A stretch of DNA of 64,000 bases from Tremella fuciformis (GCA_032768795.1 CP136493.1:2232001-2296000); one strand, 5' to 3'; shown: positions 42,486 through 54,635, counted from the stretch's first letter. The notes: generated by a model not told the origin, from the letters alone. Made by a program: numbers and translations.

Positions 42486-43082
42486 ATGTTTTCAATGTAC
42501 GCTCCCGACTTTGAGGCTAATGCTCGCAAAACCCTCGATGCCGTCTCTTTCCACAAGGATAAGAGGGACGAATTGGACAAGGCAAAGGCTATTGCGGAAA
42601 GCTATTTCACTGAACGGCGGCAGACCTGGGAGGTCAAGATCGCGGAGCTTTACACCAAGACCATGGATGAATTCGCGGCGGATCGAGACTCCTCAGTCGC
42701 TTCAATGAAGACCATGATGGACTGCATCTTGAGCGCGGATTGGAACACGTGCCGGCAAAGTCAGAGCAGGCTGCGCGATCTTAACCTCTCCCAAGTCAAT
42801 CGCCTGGAGCGCCTGTGGTCTGAGATGAAAGCTGCTGCCGAGCCCATGGCACCAGACACCGCAAAGCCGGGCGATTCCCCACGACATGCAGCTGGCAACA
42901 ATTCAGCTGACGGGGTGAATTTGCTCGCGCAGCTGACAAACACGCGAAATTCGCAAGCTTCTCCACTCCCCGACACTGAGGCATCAGACCGCACAACAGA
43001 TGCGGTCCAGACGAGCCAGTCCGTTCCTCCAACGACCATCGACAATAACGTGGCCACCGAGAGCGGCTCGACTAAGCCGTGA
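42486..43082 (+). CDS. Hypothetical helical protein A (198 aa), downstream of a solo LTR
   Basis: An intronless frame. MFSMYAPDFEANARKTLDAV starts a largely alpha-helical, charged region (KDKRDELDKAKAIAESYF, RRQTWEVKIAELYTKTMDEF, ILSADWNTCRQSQSRLRDLN), followed by a Ser/Thr/Pro/Asp-rich tail. Spacing of two tryptophans and the helical pattern resemble protein B (44050-44661), which sits in the matching half of a duplicated block, so they are probably fast-diverging paralogs. No known family. The solo LTR directly upstream may silence it or provide a promoter. Confidence 0.55.
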   Translation: MFSMYAPDFEANARKTLDAVSFHKDKRDELDKAKAIAESYFTERRQTWEVKIAELYTKTMDEFAADRDSSVASMKTMMDCILSADWNTCRQSQSRLRDLNLSQVNRLERLWSEMKAAAEPMAPDTAKPGDSPRHAAGNNSADGVNLLAQLTNTRNSQASPLPDTEASDRTTDAVQTSQSVPPTTIDNNVATESGSTKP

Positions 43083-43226
43083 CCGGTCACGGCCAGGGTT
43101 GCAACCTAGCTTCACGTCCCAGTCACGTGGCGGAACCACTGTCTATTCATTCATGTTGACGTTTCTTACTCACTACGTCACGCAGTCTGTGCAGTATCTT
43201 ATGTGATGAATTGTATCTCATCTTAT

Positions 43227-43433
43227 TCACCCCGAAAAGCTCTCTTTGGTCTCCTCCGCTTGAGCGAGGGCGACTGGATCTAGCTCGGTTTCACCCTCGA
43301 CTGCCTTCTCACTATCAGTCACGTATGTGGGATTGCCCGATTCTGGCACATCCCGCTTGGCCAGTTTGCTTTGGAAGGTTCTCATATCAATACTGTGGGA
43401 GTCATTTGCATGATGAAAGACCCCAGGGGACAC
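43227..43433 (-). pseudogene. Orphan C-terminal tail of a DHA2-like transporter
   Basis: The last residues (FQSKLAKRD... TDSEKAVEGETELDPVALAQAEETKESFSG) align with the C-terminus of the intact transporter ending at 44934 (SKLANLQVIESKNG... DETKESFSG). The remaining membrane part is absent upstream. This is the truncated transporter end carried along in the duplicated block. Confidence 0.7.
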
Positions 43434-44049
43434 ATCACTTGAGGTTAGTGATCATCTTACGAATCCAATTTTCTGGCGTATCAGGACCGCGGCTGCTGCA
43501 GGGCTGCCTAGATGAGAAAGGTGCTCAGCTCCTTCTCTATTCACGATCTTACCTCCGCAACACTCGTCAACGCGTAGCACTTGTCTCAAATGGCTCATGA
43601 TCGCGTAACAAATGCTTAGAAGGCCTCATTGGAGATCACAAGCAGCTTAACCCGACTGTACGCTTTGTTGTTCAAACATGGCGGAGAATTTGTTGACCGG
43701 CTGGCGCACGGTCATGACACATCGGGAAGATGTCACATTATTTCAATTGGCTATGTATGTAGCCGAGACTCTCATTCCCAATAGTTTGAGCCAATGCAAG
43801 CTGACCGCTTGTGCAAATAGTCACATTTGAGTTCAAGACTGTTGCCAACCAGAGCCGGGCCGCCTTTGTCTATGTGCAAGGGAGTTTGCCAAATCCCAAG
43901 CACAAGCTCTTTTGTCGTCACCGCATCAATGCCGAATTGCTAGGACGGGCATAGCTCCTAAACGCTATAAAGCTAGCTGCTCGTCGACTGGGTCGTCGAC
44001 AACGCAACTTCACTCTACCTATCAAGCAGAAATTTCGGATTTGACTGTT
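43434..44049. other. Spacer, duplicated counterpart of 40970-41330
   Basis: About 43715-43990 matches the 5' flank of gene A. No further gene is seen. Confidence 0.5.
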
Positions 44050-44661
44050 ATGACTTCGCAAGGATCGGCAGGTACTGCAGCAGAGCCGGAGGCAATGAAA
44101 GTCGAGTTGACAGACAACGAGAAGCAGACTACAGAGAAGGCCCAAATCGACAGCATCGTCAGCTCACGGCGAGGATTGCTGAAGAGCTGTCACACACTCG
44201 TTCAACCCAATTCTGGAGCGGCGATCTCCTATGAGCTGTGGGAGGCACGGGTAACGAAGGCTGAGCTGCCTTACGATTCGGTGTATGGAGCATTATTAGC
44301 TGCGGAGGAAGACGTTGCGCAGGCACTAAGAGACGCTCGTAATACCCAAGATCCTGAACAGTGGGAGACCGTGAAAATTCGTGCCGCGACCGTGGAGGAC
44401 CTGCGCAAGTCATTCATGTCCCACGCGCAGAGCCTGTTGCACGCGGCCACTATATTGCCATATGATCTCTTGCGTGCGGCAATTAGCCGAGCCGGATCAT
44501 CTCCACAAGCAATTGCCAGCAAGATGGCGGCCGGGCCGTCCGATGACGCCCTGTATGGACCGGGACAGGTAGAGCTGGATAACGCCCAGGTAACTGCCCT
44601 TACTCATCACTCGTCAACGTTCCTCCAAGAGCAAGAGGACGACACCTCAGTCAGACAGTAA
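44050..44661 (+). CDS. Hypothetical helical protein B (203 aa)
   Basis: An intronless frame starting MTSQGSAGTAAEPEAM. The body is alpha-helical (SSRRGLLKSCHTLV, ISYELWEARVTKAELPYDSVYGALLAAEEDVAQALRDA, AATVEDLRKSFMSHAQSLL) with a polar end. No known domain. It resembles protein A in size, tryptophan spacing and surroundings. It converges on the DHA2 transporter gene (272 bp between stops). Confidence 0.55.
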   Translation: MTSQGSAGTAAEPEAMKVELTDNEKQTTEKAQIDSIVSSRRGLLKSCHTLVQPNSGAAISYELWEARVTKAELPYDSVYGALLAAEEDVAQALRDARNTQDPEQWETVKIRAATVEDLRKSFMSHAQSLLHAATILPYDLLRAAISRAGSSPQAIASKMAAGPSDDALYGPGQVELDNAQVTALTHHSSTFLQEQEDDTSVRQ

Positions 44662-44933
44662 AGATCGCCGAAATCAGGGCAGCCGCTCGATCTTGCCGGA
44701 GTGTCAACTATGATAGTCAACAGAAAGAGAAGCCTCTGCTGCCGGCAACGTTGAGGGTGAGCAGTAAGAGGCTCTTTGCGCATCTAGTAGAGGGGCAAGG
44801 CAGGGACCAGCGCGACGAGCAGTCTGAACGGGCTTGGGGTGAGTGGAAGGTATTTAATCTCGGCCCTTGACCAGATCCAGTGTGTCCGGTACTTCGTAGT
44901 ATCTCATGTGATAGCTCTACTTCCTTAATCTTT

Positions 44934-46932
44934 TCAGCCCGAGAAGCTCTCTTTCGTCTCATCCGCAGAACCTCGGTCGCGTGGATCCTGCGCGGTATCT
45001 GCTTTGATTGCGTTCTCAGTGTCCAATGGGCGAGCGCCGTTTTTCGATTCTATCACCTGCAGATTGGCCAGCTTGCTTTGCTGCCCACGTGAGCTCTCTT
45101 TCTCGAACAGCCAGAGCTTACTGGAATGAAGACTGCAACAACGAAGGATATGGCAATCAGCGGTAAGAAGCTGATGAAGACCGCGTGAACGCCGGTACCG
45201 ACCGCGGCCCGTACATCATTGGCCGCAGTCGTCCCCGGCCCGCTGCTGATAATTGATTCGCGCTGAGCGGCCGTCAAGCCAGTGATGCTGAGCAAGGCCT
45301 TTGACGTGACCGAATTTCGAATGGTGCCACAGGCGGCGAGCGCGATGCTGCCTCCGAGCGAGCGGAACATGTTTCGAGCTCCAGTGATGACCGCTCGCAA
45401 ATCGTCCGGAGCCGTGTTCTGCATGCTGACCAGACCTTGGTGTTAGCCACATTCCAGTGAAAAGCCATCCTGCCGTCAATTTGAGGGAAGGCTTACTGGT
45501 CTGAAGGGTAAGGCCCGCGGAGAAGCCCGTCAAGAAGAGCACCCCAACGACTTCTCCCTTGCTGGTGTATTGGTTGAATCGGTATAGCAGACCCATGGCA
45601 ACAAGGGATAGCCCGTAGCCTGCTTGCATCTGAGGAACATTCTGCTCATCAGCATTGTTTTGCTTATTCAGACGAGTAGACTTGCATGTCCGGTCACCGT
45701 TGCGATCCGCCCAGCAAGGGCGAGGGAAAGGGCCTGCGAAAAGACCATGGGAAGTAGGAGCACGGCGGAACCCAAAGGCGTGTAGCCTTGGACTTCTTGC
45801 AGAAAAAGCTGAAGATCAGCGTACCGAGTATCGCGCGCATGACTACTGACGGGAATGAAATACAATGTGCCGTAGTATATCCATCCTTGAGTGGTCGTGG
45901 CGACCAATATGAGATTGACGGATTTTGAGTGGAACAGCCCGGTCGGGAGGATCGGCAGCCGGGCGTACCATCGCTCCACGGCAAGGAAAACAAGAGCGAC
46001 CAGTACCCCGAGCACCAAAAGGACGATACATGTCGCCGACTTCCAGGGGAAAAGAGTGCCTCCGCCTGAGAGGGGCACAAGGACGAGAAGCGAGCTGGCG
46101 AAGATGAGGAACGAGCCGAGGTAGTCGCATTTACGTAGCTGGTCCAGGACAGTCTCGCCCGTTGGCCGCGTCCCGCCAGGAAGCACAATGTAGAGGAGAG
46201 GGAGTGAGAGGGCCAAGACCGGAGGTGTGATCCAGAACGCCCATCGCCAGGAAACAGTAGCCATCGCGGCGCCGATGAGAGGCCCCAGCCCCGAGCCGAG
46301 CGCCACCGTCAAGCCAGTGAAGCCTTGCCACTGACCCCGTTCACGAGCAGGTACAAGATCGGCTGAGGGTGAGCCTGGAGTGGGAATCTTTCCACAAGTA
46401 CTGACCAACGCAGACCATGGTAAGAGAGATGATTCCGCCTGCGCCTACTCCAGACACACCTCGGCAGGTGTACAGCCAGATCGGATTCTGCGCGAAACCG
46501 CACAACAGGTTGCCCATGATGTATAGCAGGAGAATCGCCGTGAGGGCTTCACGCCGCTGAGAGTCAGCTGACGACCTTGGATTATGGACAGACGAACGCC
46601 AAAGATGTCACTGCATCTCACGACGATCATTTGGCTGCCAATGGTAGTCACAATGGCCGCTGTGTGATTAGCATTGCGTCTGACTGGTGTGACTATGCGG
46701 ACCTGTTCCGACCCATGATATACTCGTCGACGCATTGAGGGCTGTGGCAATGTCGGGCAGTACTGTAGATACACAGAATTGGTCCACGAAAGCTATGAAG
46801 AGCAGCAGCTGGAGGACCGCGAAGATGGCGACCTAGAGCTCAGTGAGCACACAGGCATTGCATGGAGCTCACGAATCTGCCCTTCGAATGTCGCGCCGTC
46901 TGGTCCATGATGACTATGGAGGCAGCCATCAT
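44934..46932 (-). CDS. MFS drug/toxin exporter-like transporter, DHA2 family
   Basis: A multi-exon gene from ATG 46932 to TGA 44934. Helices and signatures in order: FAVLQLLLFIAFVDQFCVSTVLPDIATALNAS (TM1), GTGPLI/GPLIGAAMATVSWRWAFWI (the motif after TM5 typical of DHA2), ITPPVLALSLPLLYIVL, YLGSFLIFASSLLVLVPLSGG, IVLLVLGVLVALVFLAVE, the segment after GLFHSKSVNLILV, and the last helix AVFISFLPLIAISFVVAVFIP. The cytosolic tail ends in DETKESFSG. Such 14-helix proton antiporters export drugs, siderophores or metabolites across the plasma membrane. Substrate unknown. A duplicated fragment of its tail is at 43227. Confidence 0.82.
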
Positions 46933-47404
46933 GGAGGTGATCGGGGTCCTGCCCCAGCGATGTTCAAAGTAGCGATCTCTACACCGCGAAGGCTCGTCCG
47001 TCGTCCCGGTCACAGGCTATGAAGTGTGCAAAGGTGCCTCTTCCTTGCTCGGCTTTGTCGCGCGCGTCATCCGGCAAAAGCGCATGATGAGCAATGGAGC
47101 TGCTGAGCGACAAGCTGCCCCGGCAAGGCATAGCATCCCTCGGCGCACAAGTTTTCAAGAGATAAAGCAAAACGTCAAGCCAAACAGGCGTTCCGAGAAG
47201 CCGATCGGAATGCCCAGCGGAACCCACCAAAGCCGGAATCAGGCAAGAGAGCCGCCGTCCTCGCAGCTTCCCTGCAAACGCAGCGGCCAGCTAAGGCGAC
47301 ACGTAAGGCCAGGCTGCTAGGCCGGCCACGGGCCAGACAGCTAGAGTATGACGCGCTATATTTATAGGGTGCATACAGGCATCACAGCTCGAGCAATGGT
47401 CTGT
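46933..47404. other. Intergenic spacer
   Basis: Only frames of under 100 codons without motifs. A TATATTTATAG stretch lies near 47359. The spacer lies between the 5' end of the transporter gene and the 3' end of the oxygenase gene. Confidence 0.5.
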
Positions 47405-48673
47405 CTATGGCAAGCCTCCGGTCAAATACTCATACTTCCAGTCTTCAGGAGGGATGCCGAGCTCTACAAGCCGCTTCGCGGTCGGGTGGAAGCGCCTGGC
47501 AAACATGAGTCGCTTGATGTACTGTTCACCAATTGGCTCATCCGAGTACTCCTGCTCGTCCGCGTTCCCGTCTTTGGCATTTGGAATCGGCTTCAGACGG
47601 GCAGACGGGTCGGGCGAGAAGAAGAATGGAAGAGAGTAGCGCTCCTTGCCCGAGTTGTTGACCACTCGGTGGACGGTCGAGACAAAGCGGCCTGAGGAAA
47701 GGGTTTGGAGGTAGTCGCCGACATTGCATGTGAAGGTTGCCTGAGGCAGAGCTGGGGCTTCGATCCAGTGCCCATTCATGTTGAGCACCTGCAGGCCGGA
47801 GCCGTATTGCTTGCCCTGTAGCACCAGGGTGAAGGCTGACAGTCAACTGAGGTGATCGCGTGACTGGTCGGCGCTTACATGAGAAGTCAGCGTGGGCGAG
47901 GAAACCCGCTGCGCTCTCAGAGGACTCTTGAGGCGGGTAGTGCAGAGCGCGCAGAGCGCACATCGGGAACTGGTGATATTCGTCCAAGGCGTGTTCGTCC
48001 AGGCCGAGGATGAGAGCGAAGAGGCCAAGTATGGCACGGGCAAATGGCAAGAGTTTGGCGTAATATCGGTCTAGAGCCTGCTTGAACTCTGGCTGCGAAG
48101 AAGGCCAGATGTTTTGAGGCTTGATGCCCTCCGGGACGGGCCCCTCCCACTGCACGGGGTCCAGAGGGTCTTCCCCCATGATGAACGACTCGCGAAGGGC
48201 TAGGATCAGCGGTAGTCGTGATGTCTCGCTTCGGACATACTGGCATCCGACGATCCGGATCCCTCGTTCTGAGCAACATCCGCAAACGACTCATAGCCCC
48301 TCGCAGCAGGCGTCTTCATCCAGCTAGCATCCAGCTTCTCCTCAGTAGGAAGGGCGAAGAACTTCTCCAGTGCAGCAAAGGTTTCGCTGACGAGTGTATC
48401 ATCTATCGGTGTGTTGGCGGCATACCAGAAGCCGACGTTCTCGGCAGCATCGGCGAGCTCATCGGCGAGCTTACGGCGGACCTCGATATCGGGATGGTAG
48501 ATGTTGCCGAAATCAATGACGGGAATGCGGTCGAAGGTCTCCACCCAGCCAGGCTCGCCAGGCTGCCGGACCAGGCGCTTGCCTGGCTTGCCACCTGCGC
48601 GAAAGGTGACGTACTTGCCGTCTGCCGAGGTGGTGTAGGACTCCTCCTTGCTGGTCAGGGACGGGACGGGCAT
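47405..48673 (-). CDS. 2-oxoglutarate/Fe(II) dioxygenase, isopenicillin-N-synthase-like (394 aa)
   Basis: Exons 48673-48241, 48199-47879 and 47835-47405, 395 codons with the stop. The DIOX_N region reads RIPVIDFGNIYHPD, with KLADELADAAENVGFWYAANT. The 2OG core has the metal ligands H-x-D in LAHADFSSFTLV and His in STVHRVVN, and the 2OG-binding Arg in RYSLPFFFS. These enzymes hydroxylate or ring-close small substrates; fungal examples work in secondary or nucleobase metabolism. The promoter (350 bp) is shared with the divergent amidase gene, suggesting joint expression and a related substrate. Confidence 0.92.
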
Positions 48674-49024
48674 GGCGAGCTCTGCGATGGTTTTGGTCTC
48701 CGATGTGCGGTATAGTGGGCTGGAGCGGTACGGCCGATCCTTATGGTCTTATAGCAGAGCAAAGTCGAGCATTGTACAAACTCCCACGCTCATTGCCGAG
48801 AGGTGGAAAGAGCATGGAGAGATGGGAGACCGGAGCAGGCGAGGTGATAGCTATGCCCAGGCAAAGTGCCCATTCCGGGCATCGCTCCAGCGGAGCAGCC
48901 CATCGGCATAGATTACCCTTCGGAATGCCTGCCGGGCTTTGAAGGCCTGACCACGACGATCATGACAATGCAACAGCTCTGAAGAGGTCAGGCAATCACC
49001 TGTCTGACCCAACTAGCATCCACC
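48674..49024. promoter_or_regulatory. Divergent promoter, oxygenase and amidase
   Basis: A 351-bp region between two ATGs pointing away from each other. A TGATAG GATA-type site is near 48844. CTAGCATCCACC precedes the amidase ATG. Confidence 0.5.
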
Positions 49025-50992
49025 ATGTCGGTCATCTCACTCAACGTGTCTGCGACGAACCCTGTCAAGAGGGCACACCTCGATGAGGCACTGCGCCTGA
49101 TCAATCCGAAGGTCTCGCTGACTCTTCCGGAGAAGGACGTCGCCGATCATCTGGCCATCTTGTCAGGCTCGCATGAGGCCTTCCAGAAGATCATCGACCT
49201 GCCGGATTATGTCCCGACTGTCGACAAGAACAGGTTCCCGCGGAAAAATGTGAAAGCGCCAGGACAGGACGTGAACGAAAGCAATGCTTGGGCTTGGCTT
49301 GCAGACGTCGTGGGCGTCGACACGACCGGTCCGCTCAAGGGGGTGACAATTGCTTTGAAAGGCGAGCATAACCCTAGCAGCGGGCATTGGTATGAGCTGA
49401 GGGTAGATAACATTGCACTAGCCGATGTGCCATGTTCCATCGGGACATCGTATATCAAGGACTGGAAGCCCATCGTAGATGCAACGGTGGTGACTCGGGT
49501 GCTAGAGGCGGGAGCGACCATCAAGGGCAAGGCGGTGTGCGAGAACCTTAGCTACTACGGAGCTTCCATCTCGGCGGCCACTGGTCAGTGATTTTCGCCT
49601 CTGTCGACCAAGCGGGAGCTCAAGACCAGGCACTATGCACAACCCTTATGCACACGGATACTCTGCTGGTGGTTCCTCCTCTGGATGTGCGGTGCTTGTT
49701 GCTCGCGGCGAGGTGGACATGGCTATTGGAGGGGATCAGGGTGGTTCCATAAGACTGGTGAACATGCTCGGACCCAGAAACAGAGCCCGAAGCTGAACAG
49801 TAGCCCGCGGCACAGTGTGGCATCGTCGGCTTCAAACCCACTCACGGCCTCATTCCCTACACTGGGATCTGCTTGCTCGAGAGGACGGTCGACACGACTG
49901 GCCCGATGACAAAGGTGGGCGAGCGTTGAGATTATGTGAACGGCGATCTGATTCCAGGACGTCATGGACAACGCCAAGCTGCTGCAAGTACTCGCTGGAG
50001 CGGACAACATCGATGACCGGCAGCTGGCGGGATGCCCTTTGCCGCACCAAGTGCCCGATTATCCCGCGCTCGCTTCAGCAGGCATCAAAGGCTTGCGTAT
50101 CGGTATCGTGTCGGAAAGTCTCCACCACGATCTCACCGATGCTCGATATGCCAATGCCATTGTCGCCGCTGCCGAGCGTTTCACGGCGCTCGGAGCAGCG
50201 TGCGTCGAGCAGGTGTCGATTCCGGATATTCTCCTCGGACCTGATCTATGGATGGTATGTTGCCGATGAACTGAAAGCTACGATCCTGATGATATAGGTT
50301 GGGGCCCGTCTGTCCGCCTTCCAGAACATGACTGGAAAAGCCTGTGGCCATCGAGCTCTGTACATGAATGACTACACTCGTGCTTTCGGCCCGGTCACCC
50401 AGGACATGATCGACCAGATGTGGCCCAGCGCCACGTCGACCTTGATAAATGGGGCATACGCCTGGGATGCCATGGACCCCACGGTTTGCCCGCTGACCTC
50501 GATGAATAGAAATGCGGACTGACTGTGCAGCTTGTAGGCAAAGCGATGAACCTCGGTCGCATGGTGCGCGACAAAGTGGATGCAGCGTTGAGCAAATACG
50601 ACCTCTTGGTATCCCCGACGATGGCGCGGCTTCCCTTGCGTATCGATGACTACAGTCCAGACATGGGAGTACTCAAGAAAATGTCCTATGCCGGTGGCAT
50701 TGCTTTGAACACCGCAGTGTACTCTGTTGTAAGCTTCGAAGTCACTCGCGCAGGCCATCACTCATGTGCTCAGACCGGTCATCCTGCCCTCTCGTTCCCC
50801 GTCGGATTTCTCGCCCCGCTCGACGACCCCAGCGTTCGCCTTCCTATTGGTATGCAAGTCGTGGGTAAATTCTATGATGAGGGCAAGATCCTGGCTGCTG
50901 CCAGGGCGTGGGAACAGGCATTTGACTGGAAGAAGGAGGATTGGACTCCCTTGGAGAAAGTCGCCAAGGACGCTAATCTCTCTGCGGCATGA
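49025..50992 (+). CDS. Amidase-signature hydrolase
   Basis: A multi-exon gene. The Ser-Ser-Lys triad is complete: Lys in [15 protein letters not shown], cis-Ser in [14 protein letters not shown] and the nucleophile Ser in [27 protein letters not shown] follows. The end is [13 protein letters not shown]... [19 protein letters not shown]. Introns interrupt after SAATG, GSIRL, GPMTK and elsewhere. The closest recognisable type is the bacterial nitrile-pathway amidase branch rather than the fungal AmdS type. It releases ammonia from a small amide. It is divergent from the oxygenase and followed by the convergent permease. Confidence 0.88.
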
Positions 50993-51308
50993 TACCTATG
51001 TACAGGTACTGTACCTAGATCTCATAGATGCATTGCCGTTGCGGAGATACTGCCGAGTACCGACTGAGGCCAGAACTGGGTCATAGCTGACGGTGATGGA
51101 TGGCACAGTCGAGCTCATCTTGTACAGCGGGTAGGCTCTCTTCCAGCTTTGCATCCGAGACTGTTGCACTCTATCTACGAAGACAAGACCTGCATGAGTC
51201 CTAACATTCGACGTAAACCTCACCATCGACTGCCCCTCTACGATAACGCAATACTGGACAACCTGCTCTTTCGTCTCATCGGCACCCTGCTCCTCCCCCG
51301 CAACGAGC

Positions 51309-53292
51309 TCAAATAGCTGCAATAGGTTGGGAAATACCGCCAACACGCTCGTGAGGGATATGGTGGACATGCTCGCCACTTGTGCCCCTAACATGAACAT
51401 TGGTAGGGTCGACAGCCTTGTCGTCGTAGCCGTATTCCTCGTCAAGACTACCGGAGAACTCTTGGTCCTTGTCGATAGCATTGAGGTCGATCTTGTGCGG
51501 CAAAAAGCTAACGCAGGCGGACATGTCGTCCACAGTCTTGGGAGGATACTTGCGGCCAAGGAAGACCATGATGACTGCCAGTCCGCACATGGTGGTGCCG
51601 GTGACAAGGGTGGCGATTTGGCCGTTGCGGAACTTCGGGACATCGACGACCGGCCAGCAGACGATGTTGTACCACAAGTTCCAGCAGTTGCCGATGACGT
51701 TCATGGAGAAGATGGTGAAGGCGCGAACGACTTCGTTATCACGCGTCACGGCCGTGGCCCACGCGAACTTTACAAGTGTGAGCTATGAACCTCGATTTTT
51801 AGACCCGGGACACTCACGTTGGTCACCTGAACGGCGTAGCCCCAGCCTGAGATGATATAGGCGAACCATTTGAGGCCGACGGGGATGTCCCAGACAAGAA
51901 GCAGAATGCAGCTGAGAGTGACGGTCGCAAGGACAATGGGCTGAATGATGAAGCGACAGCGGGTAAGATCAGAGTACACGACGAGGATGTAGCAGCCGAG
52001 GATGCCCCATGCTGTGTAGGCCGTCGCGTAGTAGTTGACTTTGGAGGCAGGGTAGTCTCCAGTCCACTTCAACCAGAGGAGAAACTCGGAGTAGTTGCCG
52101 GTCTTCTCGTATGCGCAGGACCCGATACCGAACAAGAAGGGGAAGGTGTAGAACTGCCATGACTTCAAGAGAATGCCCATGTTCTCTTTCAGAGTAGTGA
52201 ACGACAAGACCGAGTGGGACTGTGGGGGAGCAGTCTTCTTGACGAGCTCTTTCTCTTCGGCGCTGAGCCAGACTAGCAATGAGTACCGCGGGGGATCGGG
52301 AAGGAGTTGCTCACATGCGTTGGTGGAGTGCGGCAGACCGGGGAACATGATGAACCCGTAGATGGCAATTGGGATGGTGATGATGAAGTCGACGATGAAG
52401 AGCCACTGCCATCCGGCGAGGCCGTGCGAGCCTTCGAGGTTCGAGATGATACCGCCCTGCATGACGCCCGAAAAGAGCGTGCCGAGCTGGGCAGAGCAGG
52501 TGAAGACTGCGGATCGACGACCCAGCTGGCCATCCTTGTACCATGCGCCCAGGACGTACTGGGCGTTAGAGACTGCTCTTGAAGGGAGTCGTTGGCTACT
52601 CACATGAGTTCCGGTGAACGTCGAAGCCTCAAATACACCTTGAACGAAACGAAGACCCCAGACTTGTTGAGGTGTAGTGCAAACTTGAAGTGTCAGATGC
52701 TTCGTCGTGCAGCACTCGACCGAAGCGAACTCACACGCGACACCGATGGTAATGATGCCCCAGGCAGAACCGCAGAAGGGGAACCAGAAGCGGGGAGATA
52801 TACGGTTGGACGAGAGCACCTGATCCTCATCAGCTGTAGGCAGAAGTCGGTCTTCTCATGACTGACGAGAGCCGAGGGGTATTGTCCCACAATGTAACCT
52901 ACTTCGTGAGCTGTGAATCTTCGTGAGGCGAGCGGAACTCACCAGCAGTGAACATTGAGTTGGCGAACGTGTAGTCATTCCCCTTGACTGGGGACTCAGT
53001 ACCGCTCAGCAGCGTACTCGTGTTTGACTTACAGTTCAGGGCCTCCTTCATTCCAGAGACATAGGCGTTGGCGAGATTTGCGCGGTCGAGATAGTTGGTA
53101 AAGTACGACAGACAGACGTAAGACAGCACCACCGCGTCGATCTTCATCTGTCAGCAGGAGAAGTACGACAGGCGTATACAGACCTACCTTGCGCAAGAGC
53201 CTGCGCTCCTTAGGGTCCGACGGTGGTCTGCCCCACAAGACAGTCTCAATCTTGTCCTTGAGAGCGCCCATCTTGTTGATTGTGACTGGCAC
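51309..53292 (-). CDS. MFS permease of the Dal5/Fen2/Liz1 (ACS) family
   Basis: A multi-exon gene. The start MPVTINKMGALKDKIETVLWG (an inner Met at 53271 is also possible) is followed by the family hallmark SYFTNYLDRANLANAYVSGM, NDYTFANSMFTAG, then YIVGQYP-type helix 2, FWFPFCGSAWGIITIG, VWGLRFVQGVFEAS, GWQWLFIVDFIITIPIAIYGF, WAYIISGWGYAVQVTN, FAWATAVTRDNE-type helix 10 and a hydrophilic acidic tail. Members import allantoate, ureidosuccinate, pantothenate, nicotinate or biotin precursors with protons at the plasma membrane. Its place beside the amidase suggests it brings in an amide or carboxylate. Substrate not assignable. Confidence 0.85.
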
Positions 53293-53763
53293 CGAGCTCT
53301 AGAAGGGAGGAAGAGACGACAGATGGAGAGGGAGGGAACTCGACGATGCAGTTCTATATATGGCTACTGTGGGTCGGGCGAGGTGTGAAGGAGGACGAAG
53401 AGCCTATCGCCGTCATGTTGAATAGAAGAAGCGGTCTTGACTCCTTTCGAGGGGGAAGATAGGGGAGGATGCGTGAGGAGGCGGAGAAGGAGGGAGTGGG
53501 CAAACTAGTTGCAGTTATTGCCCAAATATGGCACTGCGATGCCCAAGAGGGGCTCTTCGGTTGATAAGATTTGGCGGCGGAGGGAGCGGAGGCTTCCCCG
53601 ACCATTGCCTCAATGGGGAGGTGTTGGGATTGGAACTGGACCATCGAGCGACAGATACACGCATAGCCGTATGCCTTACAGAGCGAGGTGCACGCGGCAA
53701 GTTCGAGGTTATCACACTTCACTAGTTGCGCCGTGCAAGCACGAGACAGGAAAGACCGACATT

Positions 53764-54635
53764 ATGGCGCCAAAGACGTACAAGCAAGCGGTAGTCGCTG
53801 GATGTGCTCGCGGCATCGGTCTCGCACTCGTCCGTCAGCTGGTCAGTACCTCGACCACCCATACAGGGATAGGCTCTGAGACCCACAGGCGAGTGAAGGT
53901 ACACCTGTTCTTGCACTAGACCGGTACCTGTCCTCAGAGCTTGAAGAAGTTTCCCGACAATACGGCCATGTGACCGCTCTGGTCGCCGACATCACGGATC
54001 GTTCAGCGCTTGAGGCGAGCTTGCATGCCGCGATATAGATTTCAGCTGATCTATAAGGCGGCAGCAAGCACCATACATGTCGTGGACCTCATCCTGTGTG
54101 TTGCAGGAATCATGGGCAGCCATGCTCCTCTGCTCGATCGCCCCCACTCTGAGCCAGACGTGGTGGAGGATGTGCTCGCCTCGTTCAAAGTGAATGTGTT
54201 GGGTCCTTTGGAGGTCGTCCGTGCATTCAACGCACGGTTACCCAAAGGAGCGACGATCATGTTCATGAGCAGTACGCTGGGCAGCATGGAGACGGTCAAG
54301 CTTTTCCCTGGCAAGCCCGCGTACAGCATATCAAAGGTAGATCCAAACCCTCCTGTGTGAGCTGAACAGCAGGCTGGTCTGAATATGCTGGGCCGTCGGC
54401 TGTCATCGGAGTTGGAGGAAAGGGGAATCGATGTGGTACTTATGAGTCCTGGAGTTGTCCGAACGGTAGGTCTCCTTACAGCGCGGACAGGCCATGGCTC
54501 AGGCATAGCAAATGAACGGATGGGAAGGAGACATCACCCCTGAGCAAAGCGCAGAAGGTATCCTGACAGAGCTCGCAAAGCCAGACATCAACGGTCGCTT
54601 CCTACGATACGATGGGAAAGGATGGCCGTGGTAGA
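53764..54635 (+). CDS. Short-chain dehydrogenase/reductase with possible frame break
   Basis: The start MAPKTYKQAVVAGCARGIGLALVRQL gives the TGxxxGxG-type NAD(P) loop (GCARGIG). After short introns the frame carries LALDRYLSSELEEVS, VADITDRSALEASLHAAI, then IHVVDLILCVAGIMG (NAG position), FKVNVLGPLEVVRAF, MFMSSTLGS, PAYSISK (active Y-x3-K) and LMSPGVV. Between HAAI (ending TAG near 54037) and IHVV the reading frame shifts and I find no canonical GT...AG intron to bridge it. Either a non-canonical intron, a sequencing error or a recent mutation is present. Confidence 0.75.
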
